Of a stretch of 25,000 bases of DNA, positions 1 to 7,129 are shown piece by piece. Under the pieces are notes generated by a model. That model saw only the letters and a program-made list of their open reading frames with translations. It was not told where the DNA came from and ran no database searches. The stretch is from Prorocentrum cordatum (taxonomy: Eukaryota; Sar; Dinophyceae; Prorocentrales; Prorocentraceae). The stretch covers positions 1 through 25,000 of the forward strand of contig CAUYUJ010020244.1 of the NCBI GenBank assembly GCA_963575745.1, in the 5' to 3' direction. The position numbers and the translations under genes are program-made. Numbering within the stretch: position 1 is the first letter of the stretch; each line of letters starts with the position of its first letter.

Positions 1-360
1 GTGGGCGGGGGCAGGTGGAGAGTGGCGATCCGGGGGGCGACCTGCGCGGCGTTTTTGGGCGCTCTCGTTGGCCCTTTTCGTTTCGACTTCGGTTTGCGCA
101 GCAGCGGCAGATCGGAGCCAAATCGAGGGACAAGGAAACACAGCACGAAAACGAATGGGCACCGTCTTGGTCGAGCCCCGTGGCGATCGGGCGGCGCGGG
201 GAGGACGAGGAGGAGGCGCGACTCCGGAAGTAGCCACTTGGGCTCGAGGCCCGAGCGGCCCTGCGGGCAGGCGGCAGCGCCAGAGCCCAGGCCCCGCTCT
301 TAGGCGGGGCCGCGCGAGCCTCTCGCCGGGCCTCTCGCGCCCTGGCCGCGCCTCGCCGCC
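1..360 (+). other. 5' flank and probable 5' UTR of the RPAP3-like gene
   Basis: GC-rich sequence leading to the start codon at 361, which sits in a good eukaryotic context (GCCGCC before ATG). No TATA-like box is visible, which is normal for dinoflagellates. A spliced-leader-like stretch lies at 231-248 and is listed separately. Open frames crossing this region are arginine and proline rich and look like a by-product of base composition, so I do not call a gene here. Confidence 0.55.
231..248 (+). other. Probable relict dinoflagellate spliced-leader sequence
   Basis: TAGCCACTTGGGCTCGAG matches the last 18 bases of the dinoflagellate spliced leader (TAGCCATTTTGGCTCAAG) at 15 of 18 positions by hand alignment. 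It lies 113 bp upstream of the start codon on the coding strand. Genomic spliced-leader relicts ahead of genes are known in dinoflagellates and are explained by reintegration of trans-spliced mRNA. The first bases of the leader (CCG) appear a few bases further upstream, with extra bases between. A chance match in GC-rich DNA is still possible. Confidence 0.45.
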
Positions 361-748
361 ATGTCGATCTCCGTCCAGAAGCAGATCAAGGACAACGCCA
401 CGGAGGTGTCGACGTACTTCTCCGACCTGTACAGCTGGACGGAGGAGCAGGGCAAGCGAGAGACGCGGCGCCAGGGCCGGCCCACCGCCGACCTGGCGGC
501 CGCCGCCGCCGCGGGAGCCGGCGGCGAGCCCGCGGCGCCCTCCGCGGCGGCGGCGAAGGCGGAGGAGAGGAAGCTCTCGCTGCAGCGGGACGGCACCGCG
601 ATGCCGAAGTACTACCACGACTGGGACCGGGTGGACGTCGACAAGCTGGCCGAGGACCTCGACGAGGAGGCGCGGCGGCAGCAGCAGGCCGAGAGGGCGG
701 CGAGGCAGGCGCAGAAGGACAGCATCCTGGACGACCTGGCGCTCAAGG
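361..748 (+). CDS. RPAP3-like: RPAP3-like co-chaperone, exon 1 (N-terminal helix and linker)
   Basis: First exon of a probable HSP90 co-chaperone of the RPAP3/SPAG1 family, acting in the cytosol or nucleus in assembly of RNA polymerases, PIKKs, snoRNPs or axonemal dyneins. It encodes residues 1-129 plus one base of codon 130. Residues about 4-30 (VQKQIKDNA then FSDLYSWTEE) resemble the N-terminal segment of RPAP3, where a similar QVKQNAEEL and FMRDLENWE pattern occurs. Residues about 83-98 (YYHDWDRVDVDKLAEDLDEE) resemble the conserved 'W..LDVD.IL.ELD' segment. An alanine-rich linker lies between. The ATG at 361 is chosen for its GCCGCC context and position before the family motif. The exon is judged to end at 748 before a GC donor (GCGACGG), because this makes LALK join EEANRY in register with TPR1. 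A GA donor at 751 paired with an acceptor ending at 3325 would change only one residue. Lys129 (745-747) is the first clamp residue. Confidence 0.75.
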
Positions 749-1294
749 GCGACGGAGACAGGATCAGGAGGGGAAAAAACTCACAGACCCAAGTCATATC
801 GTCGATCCCCCGGGAAGATATGGGAAACTATGGACAGGGGTGGGAAGACGAGAACCAAGAGAAAGATGGGAACACATTCACCAGAGAAAAAAAACAACCA
901 GTGGACGAGAAAGAGATCGAGAAGGAGATCGACCGGGAACCGGGGAACCCGGAACCCACCGAAGTCGGACTGGAACCAATGCCCAGGAACCCGGGGACCC
1001 AGAACTGGGAACCCGGGATCCTTGGGAACCCGGGAACCCTGCCGGCCACCAAGATCGGCGGGAAATGTTCGCCAACTCCTTCCATTTCCGCTATAGGACC
1101 CCTTCAGTGCAAGCACGGATTGGAGAACATGGGGGTCTTGGGGTTTGTTTACCAGCCTGGAACATATCCCTGTCCCTATGTTTGGCATCACCTCACCTCG
1201 ATGCCGATCTTACGGATTCCCTCAGTGTTTAAGGGCCTATCACTAAGATTGCCCTCGCTTTTTGCTCGCCCATCTTAGGGATAGGGATACGTTC

Positions 1295-1610
1295 GAGGAG
1301 GAGGAGGAGGAGGAGGAGGAGGAGGAGGAGGAGGAGGAGGAGGAGAAAGAAGGAAAGAAGAGAAAGGAAAGAAGAGAAGAATAGAGAGAGATAGGAAGCA
1401 CGAAGGAAGAGAGACATAGGACGAGAAGGAGGAAGACAGGAGGAAGGAGGAGAAGGAGGAGGAGGGACGATGGGGGGGACGAGGAGGAGGAGGAGGAAGA
1501 GGAGGAGGAGGAGGAGGAGGAGGAGGAGGAGGAGGGCGGAGGAGGAGGAAGAGGAGGAGGAGCAGGAGGAGGAGGAGGAGGAGGAGGAGGAGGAGGAGCA
1601 GGAGGCGCAG
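1295..1610 (+). repeat. (GGA)n purine tract
   Basis: Almost pure purine on the + strand: perfect GGA runs at 1295-1344 and through much of 1480-1610, separated by a degenerate A/G-rich stretch. The long polyarginine, polyglutamate and polyleucine frames across it come from the triplet repeat and are not genes. Confidence 0.95.
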
Positions 1611-1615
1611 GAGGC

Positions 1616-1756
1616 TTACCTGGGCCCCTGCAGCAGGAGCCGCACCTCCGCGGCCAGGCCGCGGGTGAAGGTCGCGGTGCGGGCCAGCGGCCGCCGCGTG
1701 GCACCGGTGGACCTCGCGGCCCCCAAGAAGGAGGAGCAGGGGCAGCGACAGGGGGG
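1616..1756. other. Orphan coding-like GC-rich island, strand uncertain
   Basis: A 140-bp non-repetitive island between a GGA tract on its left and a CCT tract on its right. On the + strand it reads PCSRSRTSAARPRVKVAVRA and onward with almost every third position G or C, after a possible acceptor (CCCTGCAG ending at 1633). On the - strand it reads TGATRRPLARTATFTRGLAA followed by a good GT donor context (CAGGTAAG). Either could be an exon: an optional exon of the RPAP3-like gene, or a remnant of another gene. Exons 1 and 2 join well without it, so it is not included in the gene model. Confidence 0.25.
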
Positions 1757-1771
1757 GGGGGGGACAGGCTC

Positions 1772-2020
1772 TCCTTTGCCTCCTCCTCATCCTCCTCTTC
1801 CTCCTCTCCTCTTCCTGTCCTCCTTTTGCCTCCTCATCCTCCGCCTCCTCCTCCCTCCTCATCCTCCTTTCGCTCCTATCCCTATTCCGCCTCATCCTAT
1901 TCCTCCTCTCCTTTGCCTCCTCCTCCTCGCCTCCTCCTCCTCCCCCTCCTTTTGCCCTCCTCCTCCTTCTCCTCCTCCTCCCACCCCTCATAACCTCATC
2001 TCTCTACTCCTCCTCCTCCA
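1772..2020 (+). repeat. (CCT)n pyrimidine tract
   Basis: Degenerate CCT/TCC repeat broken by short AT-containing units (such as 'tcatcc' and 'ttcgctcctatcc'). It is roughly the reverse complement of the GGA tract left of the 1616-1756 island, so the two tracts face each other. Confidence 0.9.
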
Positions 2021-2027
2021 TCGACCC

Positions 2028-2164
2028 CCGATCGCCCACTGATCGCCGATGTGGGGGGCCCGATCGCCCCCCATCCCTCCCAGGAAGGCGCGGTCCCCGA
2101 TCGCCCACTGATCGCCGATGTGGGGGGCCCGATCGCCCCCCATCCCTCCCAGGAAGGCGCGGTG
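2028..2164 (+). repeat. 69-bp unit in two tandem copies
   Basis: The unit containing ATCGCCCACTGATCGCCGAT and then the C-rich end CCATCCCTCCCAGGAAGG is present twice, at about 2028-2097 and 2098-2164. The copies are essentially identical until they diverge at the right end (cggtcccc against cggtgccg), so the duplication is recent. Confidence 0.9.
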
Positions 2165-2250
2165 CCGCCGTCGGGGACCTAATCATGTCGCCGATCTCGC
2201 GGCGCTGCGCCGCGGATTCTGGGTCGGTGCGCCCTCCCCCGCTGTGCCGC

Positions 2251-2301
2251 AGCTTCCTCCTTCTCCTCCTCCTCCTCCTCCTCCTCCTCCCTCCTCCCTC
2301 C
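2251..2301 (+). repeat. Short (CCT)n tract
   Basis: Pyrimidine-only CCT/TTC repeat of about 50 bp in intron 1. Confidence 0.85.
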
Positions 2302-3143
2302 CCGGGACGTCCTGGGCAGCTGGGACGTGCGGCTGTTCGGCGCAAGCTGAGCGGCCGCGGGCAGGCACGCCAGTGCCCCACCCCCCTACGCCCTTCCGGA
2401 GGGCCTGGGCCGTGCGCAGGGCAGCGTCTACAGAGTCGCTCAGCGGCATTCGGAGACGGCCCCTGCCTTGTGGGGCAGGGGCGTGCACGGACGAGGGCTC
2501 GCCCTGTCGCCGGCGGCCAGAGGAGGGCCTGCCGTTGAGATTCCGGGTTTGGGATCCCAGGCCCGCTGGGGAAGAGGCCGCGCGACGCGCTGGGCTCCTT
2601 TGCGCGCGGGGTTCCTTGACGCTTCGTGCCTTTCTCCCTGCACCCCAATCTACACTGGTGTGCAGCGATCTGCCGACGCCTGGTTGCTGGCTCCCCTTCC
2701 GGAGGGGGAGCCTGGGCATGAGTCGCGCGGATCCCCGCCGGTGTGTTGCGGGGGGGTCGGTTCGTCGTCGTTTTCTTCTTCGGGGGGCTCGCCCGAAGCT
2801 GGTTTTTAATAGCTTAATTCCCGCTGGCACCGAAGCGTGTCCCTTACATGACTTTTCATTGTGACAGCTGATATCCCTGACTGCTGTTGGCGACGTGGCC
2901 ACCGCCTTCGACTCGGGAGGGGACTTTCTTCCCCCCTGGCACACAGACGGGGGCCAGTACCAGTGCGGCAGCCACTAGTCTCCTCCTCGGCTGCTGGTCG
3001 CGCTGCCTGGCTTTGTTTTTTGACTCTGGCTAGGCTTTGCGTGGCCAGATTCTTCCAAACCTTTAACTATTCGCGCTTCGTGCGAGGGCGGCTAGGCGTC
3101 GCACAGCATGCTCGCCCTCAACACTCCCCCCGACATCCTCGGC
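2302..3143. other. Intron 1 interior with no recognisable gene
   Basis: GC-rich sequence with overlapping open frames on both strands. None shows a family motif, and none has the sharp G/C third-position bias of the RPAP3-like exons. Confidence 0.5.
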
Positions 3144-3309
3144 TTAAATCGGGCATGTCCCTCTACAGGAGGAGTATACAAACATAGTAAAACATAGTCT
3201 TGGGCGATTTCTTCATCATTTTTGAATACGTTTGAATTTTGCTTCTATTTCTGGACAATTTTTCTTTCTCCGTCCAAACTCCGCTTCTAGGAGGACATGC
3301 CCGACCTAA
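3144..3309 (+). mobile_element. Family T copy 1: MITE/introner-like terminal-inverted-repeat element
   Basis: The left end TTAAATCGGGCATGTCCCTC and the reverse complement of the right end (TTAGGTCGGGCATGTCCTCC) match closely, giving terminal inverted repeats of about 26-30 bp around an AT-richer core. A second copy lies at 18384-18540 in the same orientation. No open frame for a transposase is present, so it is non-autonomous. The right end is 14 bp before the exon 2 acceptor, so the element forms almost the whole 3' end of intron 1. This fits an introner-type insertion, or a MITE landing in an existing intron. Confidence 0.75.
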
Positions 3310-3323
3310 TCGTCGGCCCCCAG

Positions 3324-3571
3324 AGGAGGCCAACCGGTACCTCGCGGAGGGCAGGCACCGGGAGGCGGTGGCCACGTACACCGCGGCCCTGGAGCTGCTG
3401 GAGAGGTACGAGCCGCCCGGCGAGGCTGCGGCGCAGGCGACCCCCGCGGCCGAGCCCGGGGCGGAGAGGCCAGAGGCCCAGGCGGGGGACTGCGCGGGCG
3501 AGAACACCGAGGCGGTGCTGCTGAAGACGGCGCTGCTGGCCAACCGCTCCCTCGCGCTGATGAAGCTGGAG
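3324..3571 (+). CDS. RPAP3-like: RPAP3-like co-chaperone, exon 2 (TPR1 and start of TPR2)
   Basis: Encodes residues 130-212. EEANRYLAEGRHREAVATYT is a clear TPR helix pair: in RPAP3-type proteins it corresponds to 'KE.GN..F..G.Y..AI..YT'. A Pro/Ala/Glu-rich insert of about 40 residues follows inside the repeat. TEAVLLKTALLANRSLALMK is the first helix of TPR2. Asn133 (3332-3334) and Asn203 (3542-3544) take clamp positions for binding the C-terminal EEVD tail of HSP90 or HSP70. The first two bases complete codon 130 begun in exon 1. The exon ends with GAG before a GA donor (GAGCTTCC). Joining here gives MKLE-EWRDAAADC, which keeps exact TPR spacing. The frame stays open upstream through the end of the family T element, but I place the acceptor after CCCCCAG because the element is clearly repeat sequence. 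Confidence 0.8.
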
Positions 3572-3589
3572 GAGCTTCCGGGGGTCGGG

Positions 3590-3800
3590 GAATATCGGAC
3601 CGCTCCCGGCGCAGTGACGGGGAGGAGGTGCCTATACTGCCGCTGCCATGCCCTCGTGGTCGCGTCTTTTGGGGGCTTCCTGGGAGGCCCTCGCCACCGC
3701 CGCTGGATGCGCATCGAAGCTTTGGTCGCAACGCACCTCGGGAGAGGTCCCGGGAACAACGGTAATTATCGGTACCTTCTGGTTTCCTCCTCGGCGGCGG
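3590..3800 (+). repeat. Family E dispersed repeat, copy 1
   Basis: Shares a run of about 140 bp with 14110-14345. Both contain 'ccatgcc', then 'ctcgt', 'ttttggggg/cctcctgg', 'ggccctcg', 'ccgctggat', then 'cgggagatgtcc/agaggtcc' and a 'ggta' or 'cgatacctt' end. It begins about 20 bp after the exon 2 donor. Confidence 0.7.
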
Positions 3801-3935
3801 GATCCAAACCATACCTTCGCCGATCAGCGGCTCAGGCAGCTCCATGGGCGGCGGGGGGGGAGTAGGGTTCGGAAGCCGTGGCGGCATCCGAGCCCTGCCC
3901 GACCCTCCCATCGGTTCATGACAACCGATGATTGG

Positions 3936-4073
3936 AAGTGGAGGAGGAGGAGGAGGAGGAGGAGGAGGAGGAGGGGGAGGAGGGGGAGGAGGAGGAGGGG
4001 AGGAGGAGGAAGAGGAGGGGAGGAGGAGGAGGAGGAAGGAGGAGGAGGAGGAGGAGGAGGAGGAGGCGGGGGC
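3936..4073 (+). repeat. (GGA)n purine tract
   Basis: About 135 bp of GGA/GGGGA repeat on the + strand in intron 2. Confidence 0.95.
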
Positions 4074-4337
4074 AGGGTTCGGATGTCGCCACCCACCACT
4101 GCCATATAGCCCCCTCTCCAGGGGGAGCGACCTTTTCGGGGGCCTCGGCGGGCGGGGTGCGTGTGGATGCCTGCGGGCCCTGGAGGGAGGGGGGCAAGCG
4201 TGTCCATGCCCACCGCCCGTCGAGGTCCCCGAAGAGATCGAGCCCCCGGGTGGCAGTGATGGGCAAGTCCCCGGGCGTGCGGCGTCCTGTGTTTTCCGAC
4301 AATTACGGGATACCTGGAAGTCCCGACCCTTTGCTTA

Positions 4338-4516
4338 CAGTGGAGACCCCTGCCAAGCAAGGCCATGCTTGCTTTCAGGGTGCCCTGGGCTTCTTGGGCT
4401 TCGATGGTTTTGCAATCGGAAGCGTGGCGTTCCCACACCAAGAATCACTGGTTGTCCCGGGGTCTCAGGGTTGCGTTTCTTGTGGTTTCTTGCGGACTGG
4501 CCTCCACCGTATGGCC
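4338..4516 (+). repeat. Family B dispersed repeat, copy 1
   Basis: About 180 bp shared with 15157-15336 (same strand) and with the reverse complement of 21973-22153. Shared landmarks in order: 'cagtgg.gacccatgccaag', 'agggtgccctggg', 'ttcgatggtttt', 'gcgttcccacaccaa', 'tctcagggttg' and 'tttcttgtgg'. No open frame is conserved among the copies. Confidence 0.85.
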
Positions 4517-5194
4517 AGTTTTCCATCCCGTGTCTCTTGACGGTCCTGGGGCCCAGCGCGGGCCCCAAGGGGCTGAAAGTTCCCCCAGAGGCCGAAAGTA
4601 GCCAAGAACTTTCCGTCAAGATTTTTCGCTGCGCTGAAACAGTACATGGTTCTTTGGGTTTTCTTTGTAACTCTGTTGGGAGTTATCCGCCTGGGTCAGA
4701 GTGTTATCGGAAGTTGTTGTTCCCTGAACTTGCCCTTCGCCGGCCCTGGGCCCCCAGAAGTCTGAGCCGTATCAATCTAGGCCTCCTAGAAGGGGGGTTG
4801 GAGTAGATGGGGTCGGAAGATCGCGCCGCATCGCGATGCATCGCCGATGCCGCTCGATGCCGGCGACGCATCGCCGATGGAGCGCGATCCTCCGATTCTA
4901 TCTACTCGGACCCCTATCAAGCAGGCCTCTAATCAATCAGCAGGCGAGCGAGACGCGATATGTGTTATGGTAGCCATGGAAACCAGAAGCAAGCCCGAAG
5001 GAGGCACTCAAGAGGAAGCTATCCGCAGGAGAGTTTCCAGACGACACCAGCTCACAAGGTTGCGACACAAGGCATTTCACAGCTCGCTCCACACTGCAGT
5101 CGAAGTTTCGGATACGACAGTACGATGACATAAGATCATAACGCGAACCCGTCTGGGGTCGGCGGTGACGCCCAGGCCCCCCGCGCCTCCGCAG

Positions 5195-5311
5195 GAGTGG
5201 CGGGACGCCGCCGCCGACTGCACGGAGGCGCTGCGCTTCGACCCGCAGCATCACAAGGCCACCCTGCGGCGCGGCTTCGCCCACGCCCGGCTGAAGCTGT
5301 GGGCGCGGGCG
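5195..5311 (+). CDS. RPAP3-like: RPAP3-like co-chaperone, exon 3 (end of TPR2, start of TPR3)
   Basis: A 39-codon phase-0 exon, residues 213-251. EWRDAAADCTEALRFDPQHH ends TPR2 (RPAP3 proteins have '..EEAEKDCT.AI.LD..' here) and KATLRRGFAHARLKLWARA starts TPR3. Lys233 (5255-5257) and Arg237 (5267-5269) form the KxxxR half of the dicarboxylate clamp. The acceptor is CCTCCGCAG. The donor is placed at 5312 (GCGCTC) because the join LKLWARA-VPDLRRAV has exactly the residue spacing of the family. Third positions are almost all G or C, unlike the flanking introns. Confidence 0.85.
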
Positions 5312-5404
5312 GCGCTCTGGGAGGGCAAAGCGCGCCGACCATGGCCAGGATGTCGCCGGGTCCTGTCGACGCCGATCCTGGTCGCGGTCCATGGAGACAG
5401 TTTG

Positions 5405-6135
5405 TTTCTGCATTATTATCATGATTAGTATTTCCAGGCTGATGGTGATTATTAGTGTTACCGCCATTCTTGTTTCTTCGTAGTATTACTCTTACTACTA
5501 GTATTATTCATATCATCTTCGTTTTTATCTTATTAATTGTATTATTTAATCGCTTCGCTCATTCCGCCGGCCCTGGAGCGCTATTTGGGGCCTCTTGGGG
5601 CCGTTTTGGGGGGCTTCTTGGGGGCTTTTTGGGAGCGTCTTGGGGCTCCTTGGCGGCGTATTGGGCTCCCCTGGGGCCTCTTGGGGGGCTCTTGGGGGCC
5701 CCTTGGGGCGGGAGGAGGGGTAGTCGTTGGCAGCCCCCCCCCTCGGAGGCCACGATCTTCGTGAGGGATGGCGAAAAATAGCCTCCCCCCTGGGGATCGC
5801 CCGGGGGTCAGCCGGGGATCGGCCGGGGTACTTTTCGTCCGGGGCCCCCCAGGGGCCGCCCCGCGCGCGAACCAGAAATATTGTTACGTAGTTACCGGAG
5901 ATCTTAGCACGCCTCTGGCCCGTTGGGCTGGCGAATTATTCATATGGATACCACTACCACCACTGATCGTACTTCTCTTATTCGTAGTCGTAGCACTCAT
6001 CTGTTTAGTATCCTTATTGGTTATCATCAATTCGTCTTATCGTTTGTTGTGTTTAGTTTGATTAGTACTATTATTCGTGTTGCCATTATTCTTGTTAACA
6101 TTACCGTCGCCGTCTTAATACATATATAAATCTGT
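5405..6135. other. AT-rich islands with a G/T-rich family F stretch between
   Basis: 5405-5560 and 5930-6135 are much richer in A/T than the rest of the window and show a degenerate three-base rhythm ('ttattattcgtagt'). Short open frames in them look hydrophobic only because TTA, TTC and ATT are frequent; they show no start context and no family resemblance. 5575-5720 is built of 'cttggggcc' units like those at 18915-19090 and 19330-19760. Confidence 0.55.
5575..5720 (+). repeat. Family F G/T-rich degenerate repeat, copy 1
   Basis: Repeating units of the form 'ctcttggggccgtcttgggg' with 'ggg' and 'ctt' alternating. The same degenerate units occupy 18915-19090 and 19330-19760. Confidence 0.7.
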
Positions 6136-6539
6136 CCTAACAGCAAACATTAGTTTAATTGTTTGCAACACCCATGGACAAAACGGGCGTCACTGGGGAA
6201 GGAGTGCGATCACGTCACGATGCGCGCTGGCGCTGTCCTGGGGAATTGCCTGAGGGCGTTTGTTTTTTGGACGGCGCCAGCGCGAGTCGTGACGCGACCA
6301 GAGCGGGGAGGGGGGGGGGTCGGCGGGGCTGGTCACGGGTGTTAGCGTGAATAATCAAAAAAGGCTCGTGCTGGCCGTAGCCAATCCGCGTAGAGGACCC
6401 ACATCTAGACGATGACCAAGACGGACGAATTACGTGGCCTTTCCTGGGAACATTGTCCCCCCCGTGCGCCGACTCGAAAGTGTATCCTCTTTCTCTGCCC
6501 GACGCTTGTGGCCATTTAGGCTAACGCGCTAGGCCTATT
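6136..6539. other. Intron 3 sequence with no recognisable feature
   Basis: About 400 bp of mixed composition between the AT-rich island and the GC-rich domain. The 9-base string CCGTAGCCA at about 6377 matches the spliced-leader start, but the following bases do not. Confidence 0.5.
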
Positions 6540-6983
6540 TTGCGTATCGGTTGGGCGCAGATGGTGGCCTTTCGGCCATGCTCCCTCGACGTCGCGCGGC
6601 GGCGGTTCAGCAAGGTGCTTCACGGCTACAATCTCTTCGGCCCGCGCCTTTCGCTCCAGACGAGCGAGCTCGAGTCCGAGGGAAAGTTCGAGCAGTTAGC
6701 GGTGGCCGCGGACCTCAGCGTGGGGGAGGCGCGACGGCTGCTGAGGGAGTTCGTGGACCAGGCACTGGCCGAAGAACCAGTGCAGAAACGGTTGACGGCG
6801 CTCCATGGCTGCCCTGCACGGGCCTTGCTGGAGGGCGCCGTGGCGAACCTCGTGGCGGCGGCCGTTCGAGGAGTGCCTGAGGCCCCACCGCCGCCAAAGG
6901 GGCGTGCGATGGTGGGGGCCCGTTTCGCGCAGAGGTTCCGCGCTGCATCGGGGGGAGTCGTCGCTGACTGGGCACGAAAGTAG
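6540..6983 (+). pseudogene. Unidentified coding-like open frame, possibly the 5' part of the retroelement
   Basis: An open frame of 147 codons with balanced composition, ending at a stop at 6981-6983. The segment at residues 40-80 (LESEGKFEQLAVAADLSVGE and onward) has an amphipathic helical look. I do not recognise a family. It lies about 150 bp upstream of the tyrosine-recombinase-like remnant, in the same GC-rich domain and on the same strand, so it may be its N-terminal part, but I have no motif to prove it. Confidence 0.25.
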
Positions 6984-7129
6984 GCTCGCTGGTAGCCCCG
7001 CTCGATCACAGTGTTCTAGGAGAGGGGAATGCCTTCGCTGGAGACGGCGCGGTGTTGCATGGACCCGGAGCGAACAAAGGCCGGAATCACGGGCCGCGCT
7101 CGCATCAACACGGTAGGTCGCCGGTGCGA

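Larger units (their letters stand above)
749..3323 (+). other. Intron 1 of the RPAP3-like gene (GC-AG)
   Basis: Starts GCGACGG and ends CCCCCAG. It contains a (GGA)n tract (1295-1610), a GC-rich coding-like island (1616-1756), a (CCT)n-rich tract (1772-2020), a 69-bp tandem duplication (2028-2164), a short CCT tract (2251-2301), about 700 bp of GC-rich sequence without recognisable content, and a terminal-inverted-repeat element (3144-3309) that ends 14 bp before the acceptor. 749-1290 shows no recognisable gene: it is G/A-rich with short repeats of 'ggaacccgg' around 930-1040. Confidence 0.65.
3572..5194 (+). other. Intron 2 (GA-AG)
   Basis: Starts GAGCTTCC and ends CCTCCGCAG. It holds a family E copy beginning about 20 bp after the donor (3590-3800), a (GGA)n tract (3936-4073), a family B copy (4338-4516), a short-motif stretch rich in 'gcatcgccgatg' (4829-4885), and otherwise unremarkable sequence without a gene. 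It also contains the perfect 12-bp palindrome GCATCGCGATGC near 4830. Confidence 0.7.

Noticed and set aside
1616-1756. Minus-strand exon ending in CAGGTAAG
   Set aside because: Not called as a gene because no neighbouring exon was found on that strand, and the + frame is equally coding-like; kept only as an uncertain island.
1243-2042. Long open frames rich in Leu, Ser, Pro, Arg or Glu on both strands
   Set aside because: They are direct readouts of GGA/TCC triplet repeats in each frame, without other protein content.
5768-6129. Possible small membrane proteins in the AT-rich island
   Set aside because: Hydrophobicity comes from TTA, TTC and ATT words in a degenerate AT-rich repeat; two frames look equally hydrophobic.
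6373-6390. CCGTAGCCA as a second spliced-leader relict (also CCGTAGCC near 11657)
   Set aside because: Only 8-9 bases match; the following TTTTGGCTCAAG part is absent.
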